Source: Lichina pygmaea
Taxonomy: Eukaryota > Ascomycota > Lichinomycetes > Lichinales > Lichinaceae
DNA: 64,000 nucleotides
NCBI GenBank assembly: GCA_963422465.1
Contig: OY730171.1
Location: forward strand, 4,050,202-4,114,201
Reading direction: 5' to 3'
Shown here: piece after piece, positions 22,728 to 34,243 of the stretch
Numbering within the stretch: position 1 is the stretch's first letter
Layout: every line of letters begins with the position of its first letter
The notes under the pieces: model-generated
Seen by the model: only the letters and a program-made list of their open reading frames with translations
Databases searched by the model: none
What the model was told of the DNA's origin: nothing
Position numbers and translations under genes: made by a program

Positions 22728-25456
22728 ATGGTTTCAAGGTGGAATATTGTAAAGCCGCAGTTCCTCAAGCGCCGAACTTTAGTGACGCTGGCGCTAAATT
22801 CGGCAGCTTTGGCGTTTCTCGGCAGCATTGACTGGCATCAATTTTTCCGAGAAGGAATTCTGCATGCTCGATGGTCGGCAAAACGGGCCTGCGTTGCTGG
22901 CGCCACTGTACTCGGAGATGGTCACCGTCATCGTGGAGACGGGCTTTTGCGACTGCCTTGGGCAATGCTAGGTTGGTCGACTTGGACAGCTAGCTGGCCA
23001 GTCATGCTGATCGCTTTACCACAGTCCGTACGACGTCGTAGTCATCGGCGGAGGCCACGCTGGCTCGGAGGCGTGCGCAGCTGCTGCGCGGGCAGGAGCT
23101 CGCACTGCCCTCATCACGCCCAAGATTGATAACATCGGCGTCTGCTCCTGCAATCCGAGTTTTGGCGGGATAGGAAAGGGTACCATCGTACGAGAGATTG
23201 ACGCACTCGATGGCGTCTGCGGAAGGATCGTCGACAAGGCTGGGGTCAACTTTCGAGTGCTAAACAAGAAGAAAGGTCCGGCCGTATGGGTGAGAGTTCT
23301 CGACGGGCCCGCGGAGGGGCGGCGGAAGATGCGGCGAACTGGTTCTGACGGCGCGCTAGGGTCCAAGAGCCCAGATCGATAGGAAGCTCTATAAGCGTTA
23401 CATGCAGGAGGAACTACTCTCCTATCCGAATCTGTCGATCGTGGAGGACAAGGTTGCCGATATCGTCGTCAGCCGTGACGTGCCAGAAGAGTACCGGCGG
23501 GGTCGCCATGGCAGAATCACAGGAGTTCGATTGGAGTCCGGCAGCGTCGTTCCTACGAACAACGTGGTCATCACGACAGGCACTTTTCTCGGCGGGGAGA
23601 TACACATCGGTGAGAAGAACGAGGCGCGTTCTGAATGTAGCGCTGACAGGACTACAGGTCTCGACGTGTTTCCTTCAGGACGTATGGGCGAAGCAGCAAC
23701 GACCGGGCTCAGCGACTCGCTGCGCAGGGCCGGCTTCAAGCTCGGTAGGCTCAAAACCGGGACACCCCCCCGCTTGGACCGGAAGACGATTAGATTCGAG
23801 CTGCTGGATGCTCAGGCTGGAGACGAGCCACCAAAACCCTTCAGTTACCTCAACGAGATGGTCCAAGTTGAGGATCAACTGCCCTGCTACGGGACGCACA
23901 CGAACGAGGAATCGCACAAGATCATCCGCCAGAACCTCGACAAGTCGGTCCATATCCGGGAGACGGTCAAGGGCCCGCGGTACTGTCCATCGCTGGAGTC
24001 CAAGGTGATTCGGTTCACGTCCAAGGATCGACATCAGATATGGCTCGAGCCGGAAGGCTTCGACACGGACGTGATCTACCCGAACGGAATATCCATGACG
24101 GTGCCCGCAGACGCCCAAGAGACCATGCTGCGAACGGTGCTGGGCCTCGAAGAGGTCACGATGTTGCAGCCCGGATACGGTGTCGAGTACGACTATGTCG
24201 ATCCGCGCATGCTGCTGGCGACTCTCGAGACCAAACCCATCCAGGGCTTGTTTCTGGCTGGCCAGATCAACGGCACTACCGGCTACGAGGAAGCAGCAGG
24301 CCAGGGCATCGTGGCAGGGACGAACGCCGGGCTGTCGTCGCAGGCCAAGCCACAGCTCGTCCTGAGCCGCAGCGACGGGTACATTGGCATCATGGTCGAC
24401 GACCTCACCACGAAGGGCGTCACGGAGCCGTACCGCATGTTTACGTCCCGAAGCGAGTACCGCATGAGCGCGCGGGCAGACAACGCCGACCTGCGTCTGA
24501 CAGCCATGGGACGAGAGGCTGGTGTCGTAGGGGACGACCGATGGGCGCGCTTTACCAGCGTTCTCGACGAGATGGGCGAGTTGAAGAGGTACCTGGGGGG
24601 CTTTAGCTACTCGTCGCCGGAGCTCAGCGCAAGGGGATACAGAATCAACGCGGACGCCGATCGAAGAACGCCGTTTGACCTGCTCAGGACGACGGGCGTC
24701 ACGATGGATGTGCTGGTCAAGGACTTTCCCGAGATTGCTCGCTTCTCGCGGGGGGTCAGGGACAGGGTGTCGATCGAGGGTGTGTTACGACCGCCGTTCC
24801 CCGTTACGGCCGGAGATAGGGACTTGTTGTGCGCATGCCGCTGACTTCGAAGCTGCCAAAGCCATCTACGAACCGTACATAGCCCAGCAGACATCCGCCA
24901 TTCGAGCGTTCCAGCGGGACGAGAGTCTCCGTCTGCCGCCGGATCTCGACTACTCGAAGATCAGCAGCTTGTCGACCGAAGAACGCATGGTGTTGGAGTT
25001 GACGCGGCCGGAGTCGGTCGGACAGGCGAGACGCATCGAGGGGGTGAGTTGTAATTTCCCGTGGTTCTTGTGTTTCTTGGGGGAGTGGGCTGTCATCACT
25101 ATGATGCCTGGTGCCACGGGTATCCTTGCGATTGTGCTGAAGGGAGAGCGGAGAGAGGGGGGGGGAGGGGTCAGACTGATCCGTGGACAATTGTGCCCGT
25201 CTAGGTGACACCAGCCGGCGCTCTTCGTCTACTGAGCTACGTTCGGATGGAGCGACGAACTACTGCCGCCGTCGGCACTGGTAGTGCTGCCGCAGGCGCA
25301 GAAACAGGAACAGGAACGAGAAGAAGAGCAAGACGCGGGCACGGCAAGAAACAATCCACTCCATCCTCGACCCCTTCAACATCTCCTTCTCCTCCGACTC
25401 TTCTTCCTGAAAACACCACTGTTGTGTCTATTCCTTCTGCCCTACAATCATCGTAG
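22728..25456 (+). CDS. MTO1: Mitochondrial tRNA U34 carboxymethylaminomethyl-modifying enzyme MTO1 (GidA/MnmG)
   Basis: FAD enzyme that, with the MSS1 GTPase, installs the 5-(carboxymethyl)aminomethyl group on wobble uridine of mitochondrial tRNAs. 775 aa as modelled, six exons (22728-22975, 23025-23289, 23360-23609, 23658-24779, 24853-25043, 25205-25456). Motifs: FAD-binding [48 protein letters not shown], the GidA signature GPRYCPSLE and [20 protein letters not shown]-like [31 protein letters not shown], and the C-terminal [20 protein letters not shown]. The first exon is the weak part: it gives an Arg/Lys-rich, Leu/Ala-rich presequence ([20 protein letters not shown]) but is long, and the start or an extra intron could differ. 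Intron 4 uses a GAAG acceptor. The tail beyond [14 protein letters not shown] is low-complexity. Confidence 0.9.
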
Positions 25457-25458
25457 TG

Positions 25459-25612
25459 TATTTCAATCTTTGTCTCTGTGAGTGAGTGTGAGTGAGTGTG
25501 ATCAGAAGACTTTCATCTTTGTCTCTGCAAGTGTGAGTGAGTGAGTGTGATCAGAAGACTTTCATCTTTGTCTCTGTGAGTGTGAGTGAGTGAGTGTGAT
25601 TGAGTCTGGTCA
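25459..25612 (+). repeat. Minisatellite of about 50-bp units
   Basis: Three imperfect tandem units start just past the MTO1 stop. Each holds TTTCATCTTTGTCTCTG and GTGAGTGAGTGTGAT, with an AGAAGAC junction. It is transcribed in the 3' UTR if the gene runs on. Confidence 0.85.
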
Positions 25613-26367
25613 GGATACTGTACCTCCATCATTTCTCTACCAGTGAATGTCATCATACACCATCATCCTTTTCTCTGCAAGCAAATATGATCATAATCCC
25701 CCCCCTCCTTCCTCCCACACACTCTGTTCAGTACTCACCCCCTCTCTCCACAACCAACTAAGCCAAAGTAATACTATAAACCTCCCATCTTTTTCTCTGC
25801 ATTGTCAGTGTCAGTTGTAGCTGTAGTATGAAACATTGTATTCTTGTCTCTTCTTTGCAACTGTTGTAGCAAGTCAGTAGATGTTTGTTGTTCTTGCTCC
25901 ACACAAGCAGTGTAGAGTTGATGGTTTGTTTGTGTTTATTTTTCTTTCTGCCGGAGAGTGTTGGGTTTCAGCTCTCTGTCTCTTCCTCCTTCCAATCTAT
26001 ATCCCTCTTCTCAAATGTTACGTCACACTCATTATGTACTTTTGTACGGGGTACAGATAGATGCATTACAGACCCACACTTTACAGATCCACAGTAGCCA
26101 CACACACACACACACACAGACAAACAGTAAAAAAATATATCAAATAGTCCAATCACAGCAAAACCCACTCAAGTACATACCAAGTACAGACACCAAGTTC
26201 TTGCCATGGAGGAACAGAGTAAAGCTGGCCGACAGTAGAGAATGATGTTTGGAGAGTAGAAAGACAAGTACTTATAACACAGTGAAGAAGAAGAAGAAGA
26301 AGAAGAAGAAGAAGAACAAGATTTGAGTGCGATGAAAGAAGAGACGGATGGAGAAGGATGGAAGGAG

Positions 26368-26442
<75 letters not shown>

Positions 26443-26572
26443 GCAACAGTAATGGACATGTAGTGGATCAAAGAAGCTACTTGTGATTGAGTTGCACCAC
26501 TTTTCGTATTGGCATCGATGAGCACTGCCATTTCCATTAACGACGACTGCCGCGGCCATCAACATGCCCCCA
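25613..26572. other. Low-complexity spacer between convergent MTO1 and CBP80
   Basis: It holds a (CA)n tract at about 26099-26118, (GAA)n at 26283-26315 and (GA)n at 26370-26434. The small frames seen are translations of these repeats. No gene is supported. Confidence 0.65.
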
Positions 26573-29500
26573 TCAAACCTCGTCAGCTGCGACAACGCCA
26601 GCGGCGCCATCATCGACGCCATCGCCCACGTCTCCACCGGTCGGACCTTCGTCGACGCCCTCCATCCGGCCAGCATCAACATCCTCCACGTGGCCAGCAT
26701 CGACATTGACACCATCGCCATCACCGTCGAGTAGACCTTCGGCGGCGGCGGCGGCGGCGAATTCGTTGGTGAAAAAGGCTTCTTCGACGGCGCATCTGCG
26801 ACGAAAGACACGTAGCCAGCGAACGGCCCAATCACGGATCAAGGCTCTGTTGGGGGAGCGGCTGGTGTCGTCGTCGTCGTCGTCGTTATCGATGACCTCG
26901 ATCATGTCGTCTTTGCTGCTGCCGGCCTCGGCGAAGCCGATCAGGGCTTGCTCGATCACGCCAAAGAGGCGCGACTGCGCCGCCCGCTCCCTCTGCAACG
27001 TGTCGTCCAGAAGCTGCGCCTGCTCCGACGGAAGGCCCGGCTCGAGCCGCGATCCGAGCACCTGCCGCACGCGGTTGGCCACTTTGGACACCGTCATCGA
27101 CACCATCTCGTAAACGTGCGACCGAGCCAGGGCGGCTCCGCCGTCGACGTGGTCAACCAAGGCCCACTCGACGACCGACGTCGGCGTCAGCAGCGTGTAG
27201 TTGAGCAGCTTGTCGACGATGTTGACGCCGACGCCGGGATGGTCGTGCCAGTACGCCAGAACCGACGTGATGATCTGCTTTCGCGCCGCGTCGGATTGGC
27301 TTCCGACGTCCACCAGCCGATCCTTGCACCGGTCAATGCAGGACAGCACGTGAGAGAGCGACTTGGCGCCGACGAAGCACAGCGACGTCACGAATGCATC
27401 CGTGGCGGGGATCAGGGGGTCGGCGATGCCGCGCTCTTCGGCAAGCTGCCGAATGGCGTTCATATGGCCCTGGAGCACGTCGTCCGACTCCCGCTTACGG
27501 ATGGCCTGGAAGATCGCCTGTGCCTCTTCTCTGAACGGGGTTTCTGTCCAGCGGTCAGCGGTCAGGCCTCGGTCCATGACTCCGCTGGCAGATAGAAGAG
27601 AGGGGAAGGAATCCGGGGGAAGGCATCGTCCGAATCACTCACCATCGAGGTCGTATTTAAAGTCCGGCGTATCCTTTTCCTTTTCGGTCCGTATGAGCTC
27701 CTTGTAGGCGTCCGGAAGAGTGCCCTTGATCCTCTGAGCGAAGCTCAACCGGATTTCCTTGTCCAGCGCTCCCAGGATGAAGGCCTTTTTGGGATGAATG
27801 TCCGGCAGAGGCACGTCGTCGGTCCTACAGAACGAGGTCAGCATCGGGGGGAGCATCGGCGGGGAGCGACCAAGTAGCGGCACCCACCACTCCGTCCATT
27901 TCCAGGTGAAGCCAAAGTTGCTCAGGTGATGCGAGAACCAGTCCAGAAAGCGATGTCCCAGCTCTCGGTCGAGATCGCCAATGGCGCGGTACGCAAAGCG
28001 AATGGCTCGACCGAGGCTGGGAGCGACGGCGGCGGGGGCGATCCGGCAGAACTCGGTCAAGACGGAATGGTAGTACACGAGCTTGTGCGGTGGCGCCGGC
28101 AGCTGTAGCATCTGCGAGAAGACCGCATCGACCGCGACGTCCTCGGGTTTCCACGTCGAACCGCTACCGGCAAAGTCTTTCAGCTTGTCAAACGGGGTGG
28201 CCCGCTTGACAAACGTCCCCGATGCAAAGTAGCAGTCGACGTCGGCCAGGAACCTGGCCGTCGCAAGGCGGTTGAAGTCCAAGATGTTGATGGTGTCGAC
28301 CAAGACATCCCGCACAATAGACGCCGTGACGTCGGTCGTGGGTGGAACGGTCTGTGCTACGTCAGCAACGCGCCCAGGCTGGACCCTCCCCCCGAACGTC
28401 GAGTGTCCCCACGAACCTCAGACTCCTGGTCGACGTAGACGGAAACGTAGAGCTCCGGAGACATCGGCTTCGATTTCTGGCTGATCGGATTCGGAACGAC
28501 AATGTCAGGAAAGGCGTGCTTGGTGACCGAGGCGAATGCATCGGAGCCGTCTTCTTTGGCCGGTAGCGTCCATGGTCTCGGGATGCACGCGAGCGGCCAG
28601 TCTCGCGACGCCTCGGTCTGCAGCTGTTTCTGCAGAAGACCGATAACCTGAGAGACGATGTCAGCGGCCACTGCTCCTCGCCCCGAAGGTCTAGTTCCTC
28701 GCATACGCTGGCCGACTCGCGCGCCTTCTCGTCGGCGTCACCGGAGAACGGATCCACCAGCGCCTCCGACGCGTTCGGTGTCGAGGCGATGATGTCCGTC
28801 TTTTCGAGCAGCGCGAGCGCTAAACCGGCCACATCCGTCGCAGGCGATACGTACGCATAAGGGATCGTGAGGAGGATGACCTTGACCAACTCCAACCCAA
28901 GGGCCTATCGGGGTAGGTAGAGTAAGCACCGCTCCGCCTTCTGGACGGGGGTTGTTCGCTGCACGTACATCTTCCGACGAGGCCGTCTGTAGATCAACAG
29001 CTCTCGAGAAGAGGTCGTCCAGGATTGGGAAGACTCCGTCCCCCTCGAACAAGGACTGCAACAAGGCCAAGAAGCGGAGCACGAGCTTGAACTCCCTCCA
29101 CGACCCGGCGTCGATGTACTTCTGCGCGACGGCTCCGGCGCGGGTGAGGACCTCCTGAGTCACCTCGGGCTTGTGCGTGTTCGCGACCAGAACGATGGCG
29201 GCGGCAAAGGGGACCTTGATCGGTTGCTCGACCACGCTAAGACGGGACCGGCTCAGAACCCTCTCGATGAAGATGTATCGGGGCACACCAACATCTGCAA
29301 AAGGGTCGTGTAGACCTCGTTCTGGAGCTCCTCGTCGAAATAGTTTTCGGCGACCGTCTGACCCAGGGCTGCGATCTCGTCTTCGGGTTTCCGCGCCGGC
29401 TTCCCCGTCGTGTCAGTGGACCTCTGGCCCTGTCCCTCTGGACGTGTCGAGCACTTACCGACTCCGCGAGCGAGCGGAGCTGCTTGCGCAGCCTGACGAT

Positions 29501-29674
29501 CAGGGGCTCTTCGTAGCGACGTCGCTGCGGCCGTCGATCGTAGTCATCGTCGTCTGGGACCAAGGTCAGCCAGCTGTCAGAAGCTCCCAGGGTCTACTTG
29601 GAAGCTTCACCTCTGTAACGGCGTTTGCGGCCGTTGAAGTGTCGTCCGCCTCTTCCTCTTGTGTCGTCCGACAT
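26573..29674 (-). CDS. CBC1: Nuclear cap-binding protein large subunit CBP80 (NCBP1/STO1)
   Basis: MIF4G-repeat partner of CBP20 in the nuclear cap-binding complex, acting in splicing, export and decay of capped RNA. 859 aa in nine exons (29674-29611, 29553-29459, 29399-29293, 29236-28969, 28904-28707, 28647-28417, 28351-27888, 27824-27643, 27543-26573). The N-terminus is MSDDTRGRGGR followed by RRYEEPLIVRLRKQL. MIF4G domain 1 includes EQPIKVPFAAAIVLVANTHKPE. Later come NILDFNRLATARFL, HHLSNFGFTWKWTEW and KEIRLSFAQRIKGTLP, followed by the MIF4G-2/-3 region with HVLSCIDRCKDRL and NIVDKLLNYTLLTPTSVVEWAL. The tail is acidic, Asp/Gly/Val-rich low complexity. Intron 2 ends GGGAAG, giving ESPARKPEDEI. 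The last intron is 99 bp. The gene has TCACGTGA sites in its promoter. Confidence 0.95.
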
Positions 29675-29810
29675 GTCGTCGTGATGAAGAAGACGGTAGG
29701 TTACTGGCGAAGATCGTACTGGTACGGGAAGTACGGAAGTAACTTGCGACGTGATCATTCCGAGCCCCAAGACACGAAAGGGTGGAATGTGTCGCTCCTC
29801 GCGGCTCTTG

Positions 29811-29849
29811 TCACGTGATCACGTCGACGTGGCAATTGCGGTCACGTGA
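29811..29849. promoter_or_regulatory. Paired TCACGTGA sites upstream of CBP80
   Basis: Two TCACGTGA octamers (29811-29818 and 29842-29849) are spaced 31 bp apart, with an ACGTCGACGT palindrome between them, 137-175 bp upstream of the CBP80 start. They are candidate bHLH-factor sites; binding is inferred. Confidence 0.5.
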
Positions 29850-31391
29850 GATACCGTACCTCCCCACGCTCCCCGTCTTGTCGCATCTCGGCCATACCGA
29901 GATGGTCTCAACATGTACCGAAGACGACGACTCTAGAGACGATGACTCTAGAGACGACGTCCACCGCTACGTCTATACGGCAGTCTAGACCAGTCAGAGG
30001 ACAGGTGTATACCCGCCACCCGTGGCTCGGCGAGAGGGAGGCTCGTTGCTCTCTAGGACGAACGGTAATCCCCCCACTATTACATGTACGCTCTGGTGCG
30101 GGTTTGGTAGTGGACCTCGACGGCAGTAACGCCACCAAAAGCGCTGTCCTGCAGCGGAGCTACAGATGAGGAAGGTCAATTGCGGCCGGATACCACGGTC
30201 GAGGCTTTCCGTGACACTCTTCGCCGGTGTTCCAACAGAGTATGCGGCGTACCGCAGCAGATCTCGAACGGTCTCCAACGGTCTTGAACGGACGTGGGCG
30301 GACATGGCAGGGAGTTCGATGGTCATCAGTATAGATAGTTCGGGCATTGATGGTAGTTGGAAGAGGAGATTGAGTGGGTTCGTGACGGCGATTGAAAGGG
30401 AACAAGCCGGGGGCTGTGGAGAGGGTGCGAGTCAATGCAGTTTGTTCATGGGGTGCAAAACCTCCCGGGAAGGCGCCCTCGCTGAGCCAGAAATGCCGCA
30501 TGTCGCCGCCAACACCGTACACCTTTTCGAACCGACGCATGCGAGCGATCAAAGAAGCTTTTCCGGGCCAAATTCGCGTTATGCGTACTGGGCAAGGAGA
30601 AAGAAGAAGAAAGAAACCGGGGCAGACGGAGCGAGAGGCGGATCTCTGGGCAATGCTTCCTAAAGTCGATGGCGATGGGTATCCGATGCAGGGGCTTGCG
30701 AGGGCAGGAGAAGCCCGACAGCGGAGTGTAACGTATTCTTTGTCAATGGCACTGCGCCGTGTAGCGACGGTCCGAGTCGGTCTCCTGCATGGAGTGAGTG
30801 GAGATCTTCTGACCCATGCCATTTCCTACTTTCTTGTTTCCTCGACCATCGTCATCTTTCAAGCAGGCGGACGAAGCGGGATCGAGAGCCAACAGATCGA
30901 GGGGGGCCGGGAGTGGGGGTGGGGGTGGAGAGGGGGACATCGCAAATGAAGGGGGGAGAAGATGGGGGAATATAATTTGCTTCGGCGTCGTTTTCTGCTG
31001 GCCTTCTCTCTCACTATGGATCGCTTCCTCTCAAAGAGGACGAGAGCGCCGTCAAAACCCTGCGCGTGTGCCAGACATGCTCCCTGCCGTCAGACGGACT
31101 CCAAGCGATCCGGTCGACGTCCGGCGGTCAACAGAGACGGGTCAAGAGTGAGGTGGCGTTATATCGCCCTTGAGGAGCAACGATCCCAAGGCGCTCGAAC
31201 ACCGGCATGCATCAAAGCCTTGCGGAGACGAAGGTCCTCACAGGGCTCAGAAGCAAAATGGAGGGGTCGTGACGCGTTCGATCTCTTTTTTTTTTCCTTT
31301 CTTTCCTTCTTTCTTGCTTTCTTTCTTTCTTTCGTGGACGGTCGTGAGGTCTTCAATCCGCCCACTCGACGGCAGTGGCCGGCCCAAGCTA
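29850..31391. other. Intergenic DNA between CBP80 promoter and GSK3 3' end
   Basis: GC-rich with scattered frames on both strands (for example minus 30160-30822) that have no recognisable domain, biased composition and no supporting splice pattern. A CT/TTTC tract lies at about 31285-31332. No gene is assigned. Confidence 0.45.
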
Positions 31392-33280
31392 CTAGTCCAA
31401 CTTCGCCGTCATCTCGTCCTGTGTCAGCGGCACGAAGTTGTCCAGATCGATGCCTCGAGCGGCAAGCGCGGCACGCGCGTGAGCGGGCACGAGCCGGCTG
31501 TTCAGAGCAGGCGCGATCGATAGCTCTGCGGGCCGGTAAAAGGCAAGATTGTCAGCGCCTGCGCCTCCTTCGCCCCCGCGTGACTGCCCGTCGCAACCTG
31601 ACAGGGAGAGACGTGTCACTCACCGTGTCTGTTGAAGTCGAAGAGGGTCGGCAGTTCCCTGGACGGCGCGTTTTGGTGGCGCGAGTCGGGCAAGCGCGTG
31701 TTCGGATCCCGGAGCTCGTCGAAGAAGGGATGGACAAGAGCTTCAATGGCGGACAAGCGCTGCGTCGGTGTGTACTCAAGGAGCCGGGAGATGAGGTCGA
31801 CCGCATCGTTGGGAGCGCGCCGGAGGACCTGCGGGGGAAGAGGGGCCGCGGTAGTCAGCTCGAGGCTCTCGGCCAGGGATGAGGACACGAGATGTCAACG
31901 AGGAGCAACCGCGGACGACGAGAGCTGACGCGGCACGACGACGCGTACCTTGTGGAAGGGATGCGGCTTGATCTGCGGGAACTTGTGCTCCATGTAGTTG
32001 GGATTCATGGTACGGATCTGCTCGCGCGTGGGCGTGCCCAGGATCTTGATAATCTCCACGAGCTGATCGATGCCCGACTCCCCGGGAAAGAGGGGTTGCC
32101 CGAGCATGAGCTCGGCCATGACGCATCCGGTCGACCACACGTCTGTGAGGGCAGAGGGCTTCCGGTCAGCGAGTCGAGGCAGCGGAAGGACAAGGAACGG
32201 CCGGCGCTCACCGATCTTGGTGGTGTAGTTCGTGGCGCCAAAGATCAGCTCCGGGGCGCGATAGTAGCGCGAGCAGATGTACGACACGTTGGGCTCGTTA
32301 GGGACCAGGATCTTGGCGCTTCCAAAGTCGCACAGCTTCAGGACGCCCGTGGCCGGATCCAAGAGCAAGTTCTGCGGCTTGATGTCGCGATGGCAGATGC
32401 CTTGCGAGTGGATGTAGGCGAGCGAACGGAAAAGCTGGTAGATGTAAAGCTTGACCTCGAGGATCGGCATCGTCGTCTTCAGCTTGTTGAAGTAACGCGA
32501 GGCACGATAGACGGTCTCGGGCACGTATTCCAGGACCAAGTTCAGGTACACCTCATCCCGCTGTTCAGAAGGGCCCCGTCAGCCATCGGGAGCCGTCTCC
32601 TTGTCTACTTGCTTGCCCATCGCTCCTAGGTGCAGTGGCCCACCGACGACAGCGGTGGCAGATGGAGGAGGGGAAAGAGCAGTAGCGGCAGCTACACTCA
32701 CCCGATCGCCGTTCGAGTAATAGAACGCCTTGAGCTCGACCACGTTCGGGTGCCGGACGATGCGCATGATCTGCAGCTCCCGGTTCTACGCGACATTCAA
32801 AAAAACCCCCCCCCCAAAGTCAGCACGGGCACCTCACGCGACGTCGACGACGGATCTAGTACCCGACCAGGGAGAGAGGTTGACCCGCAAGGCTGTACCT
32901 TGAAGCGTTTGTCTTGAAGCACGCGCTTGATGGCCGCATCCTCGCCGCTTGGCGACAGCTTTGTCTGGAAGACGACGCCGAACGACCCGTTGCCGACAAT
33001 CTTGAACTGCGTGTAGGCCATGTCGCGGGTCTCGCCCGTGACGCCATCCTGCACCTTCTCGTGGATGAGTTCTGAAGGGTTCGAACACGTCGCCAGCGTC
33101 AGTCAGTCGGTGGAACCCGGACGAGAACGTCAGCGGCCACGCCAGATCAAGGCACCCGGCCTGGCGCGGTCCGACCCAGAGGGGGGAAGGGAGAGTGGGG
33201 AGGGGACGAAAAGGGAAGCGAGCGTTCTCACCTCCGAGCTTCACCCCTCCCGCGAACGTCTGCGGCCTACTCTGCGACAT
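31392..33280 (-). CDS. GSK3: Glycogen synthase kinase 3 (GSK3/Shaggy family)
   Basis: CMGC Ser/Thr kinase with roles in growth, stress and development signalling. 395 aa in seven exons (33280-33232, 33071-32899, 32785-32702, 32560-32212, 32142-31949, 31828-31624, 31525-31392). Gly-loop [10 protein letters not shown], catalytic Lys in AAIKRV (about 65), HRDIKPQN (Asp about 161), DFGSA (Asp about 180), and the family-defining activation-loop Tyr in [13 protein letters not shown] (about 196). The tail ends [17 protein letters not shown], as in Pezizomycotina. The length is typical. Introns are somewhat longer than in neighbours (69-160 bp). The region upstream is long, GC-rich and without another gene, so a long 5' leader is plausible. 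Confidence 0.97.
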
Positions 33281-34208
33281 GGCGTGCGGATGATCGACCC
33301 AGGCACGGCCTCGACCCCCAGAAGACGGACTGCAATCGGGGTCTGACGAAGCTCAAACGGCGGGCGACGTCACGATGTCGCTCAGCCTCGGCCGGGTCAC
33401 CGAGGCGCGAACCGTCCGTCCGTACCGTAGACAGGTTGGTGGCGGGCAAAAAGAAGGACCTTCCGGCTCGACAGCTCGAGGGAGCACGGAGAAGCCGGGC
33501 CCGCGAAAGGACGGCCGAGCCGCTACGACCGAAGCGACGTCAGCCAACAGCGGAAGAGCCCCGCTCGAGCGGTCGCGGCGGAGGGAAGAGGCGGTCCGAG
33601 CTGTCGATACGCTTCTTCTACCGCTCTGTCCGACGGCGGGGCGGGCAGGTGGTGCTGGGAAAGGATGAAGTCGGGCAGAGACGATCGTGAGTGTTCGCAC
33701 CTTTGACCTACGAAGCCTGCGGGGTCCGAAAACTGGCCGATCGTCAATACGGTCGTCGCTCGCTGGTTGCTGGTCGACGGTCGTGTTTCTCGCAACCGAA
33801 TTACCTCTCTCGCTGGCCGAAGGCGCGAGGCACGAGATCCTTCTCTCAAACGAGCCGCGGGGTGGAATCCAAGCTCGGAGGCGACGTGGGGCGACGCTCC
33901 AGCGCCCGAAGGTGGCGGTGATGACAGGGTCGGAAGCCTCTTGGCACCCGAGGCATACGAGAGCCCGTCGCTGAGAGAGAGAGCGAGGGAGCGGGGAAGG
34001 ATGTTTGAGAAGAGGAGAAGGGACGTCGACCGTCGTCCGTCGTCCGCCGTCGGAGAGAGGGACGATGTTTCCCTTGGCTCGAGTGGTAGGCGAGACCCTC
34101 CCTTTAGGATCACCACAAAACCACTGGTGAACGCAGTCAATCGTTCGAGCTCTTTTGGAGCTCGCCGGTTGGTCGAACGTTGTGCGAGCCGTGCTGATGG
34201 TGGTGGCG

Positions 34209-34243
<35 letters not shown>

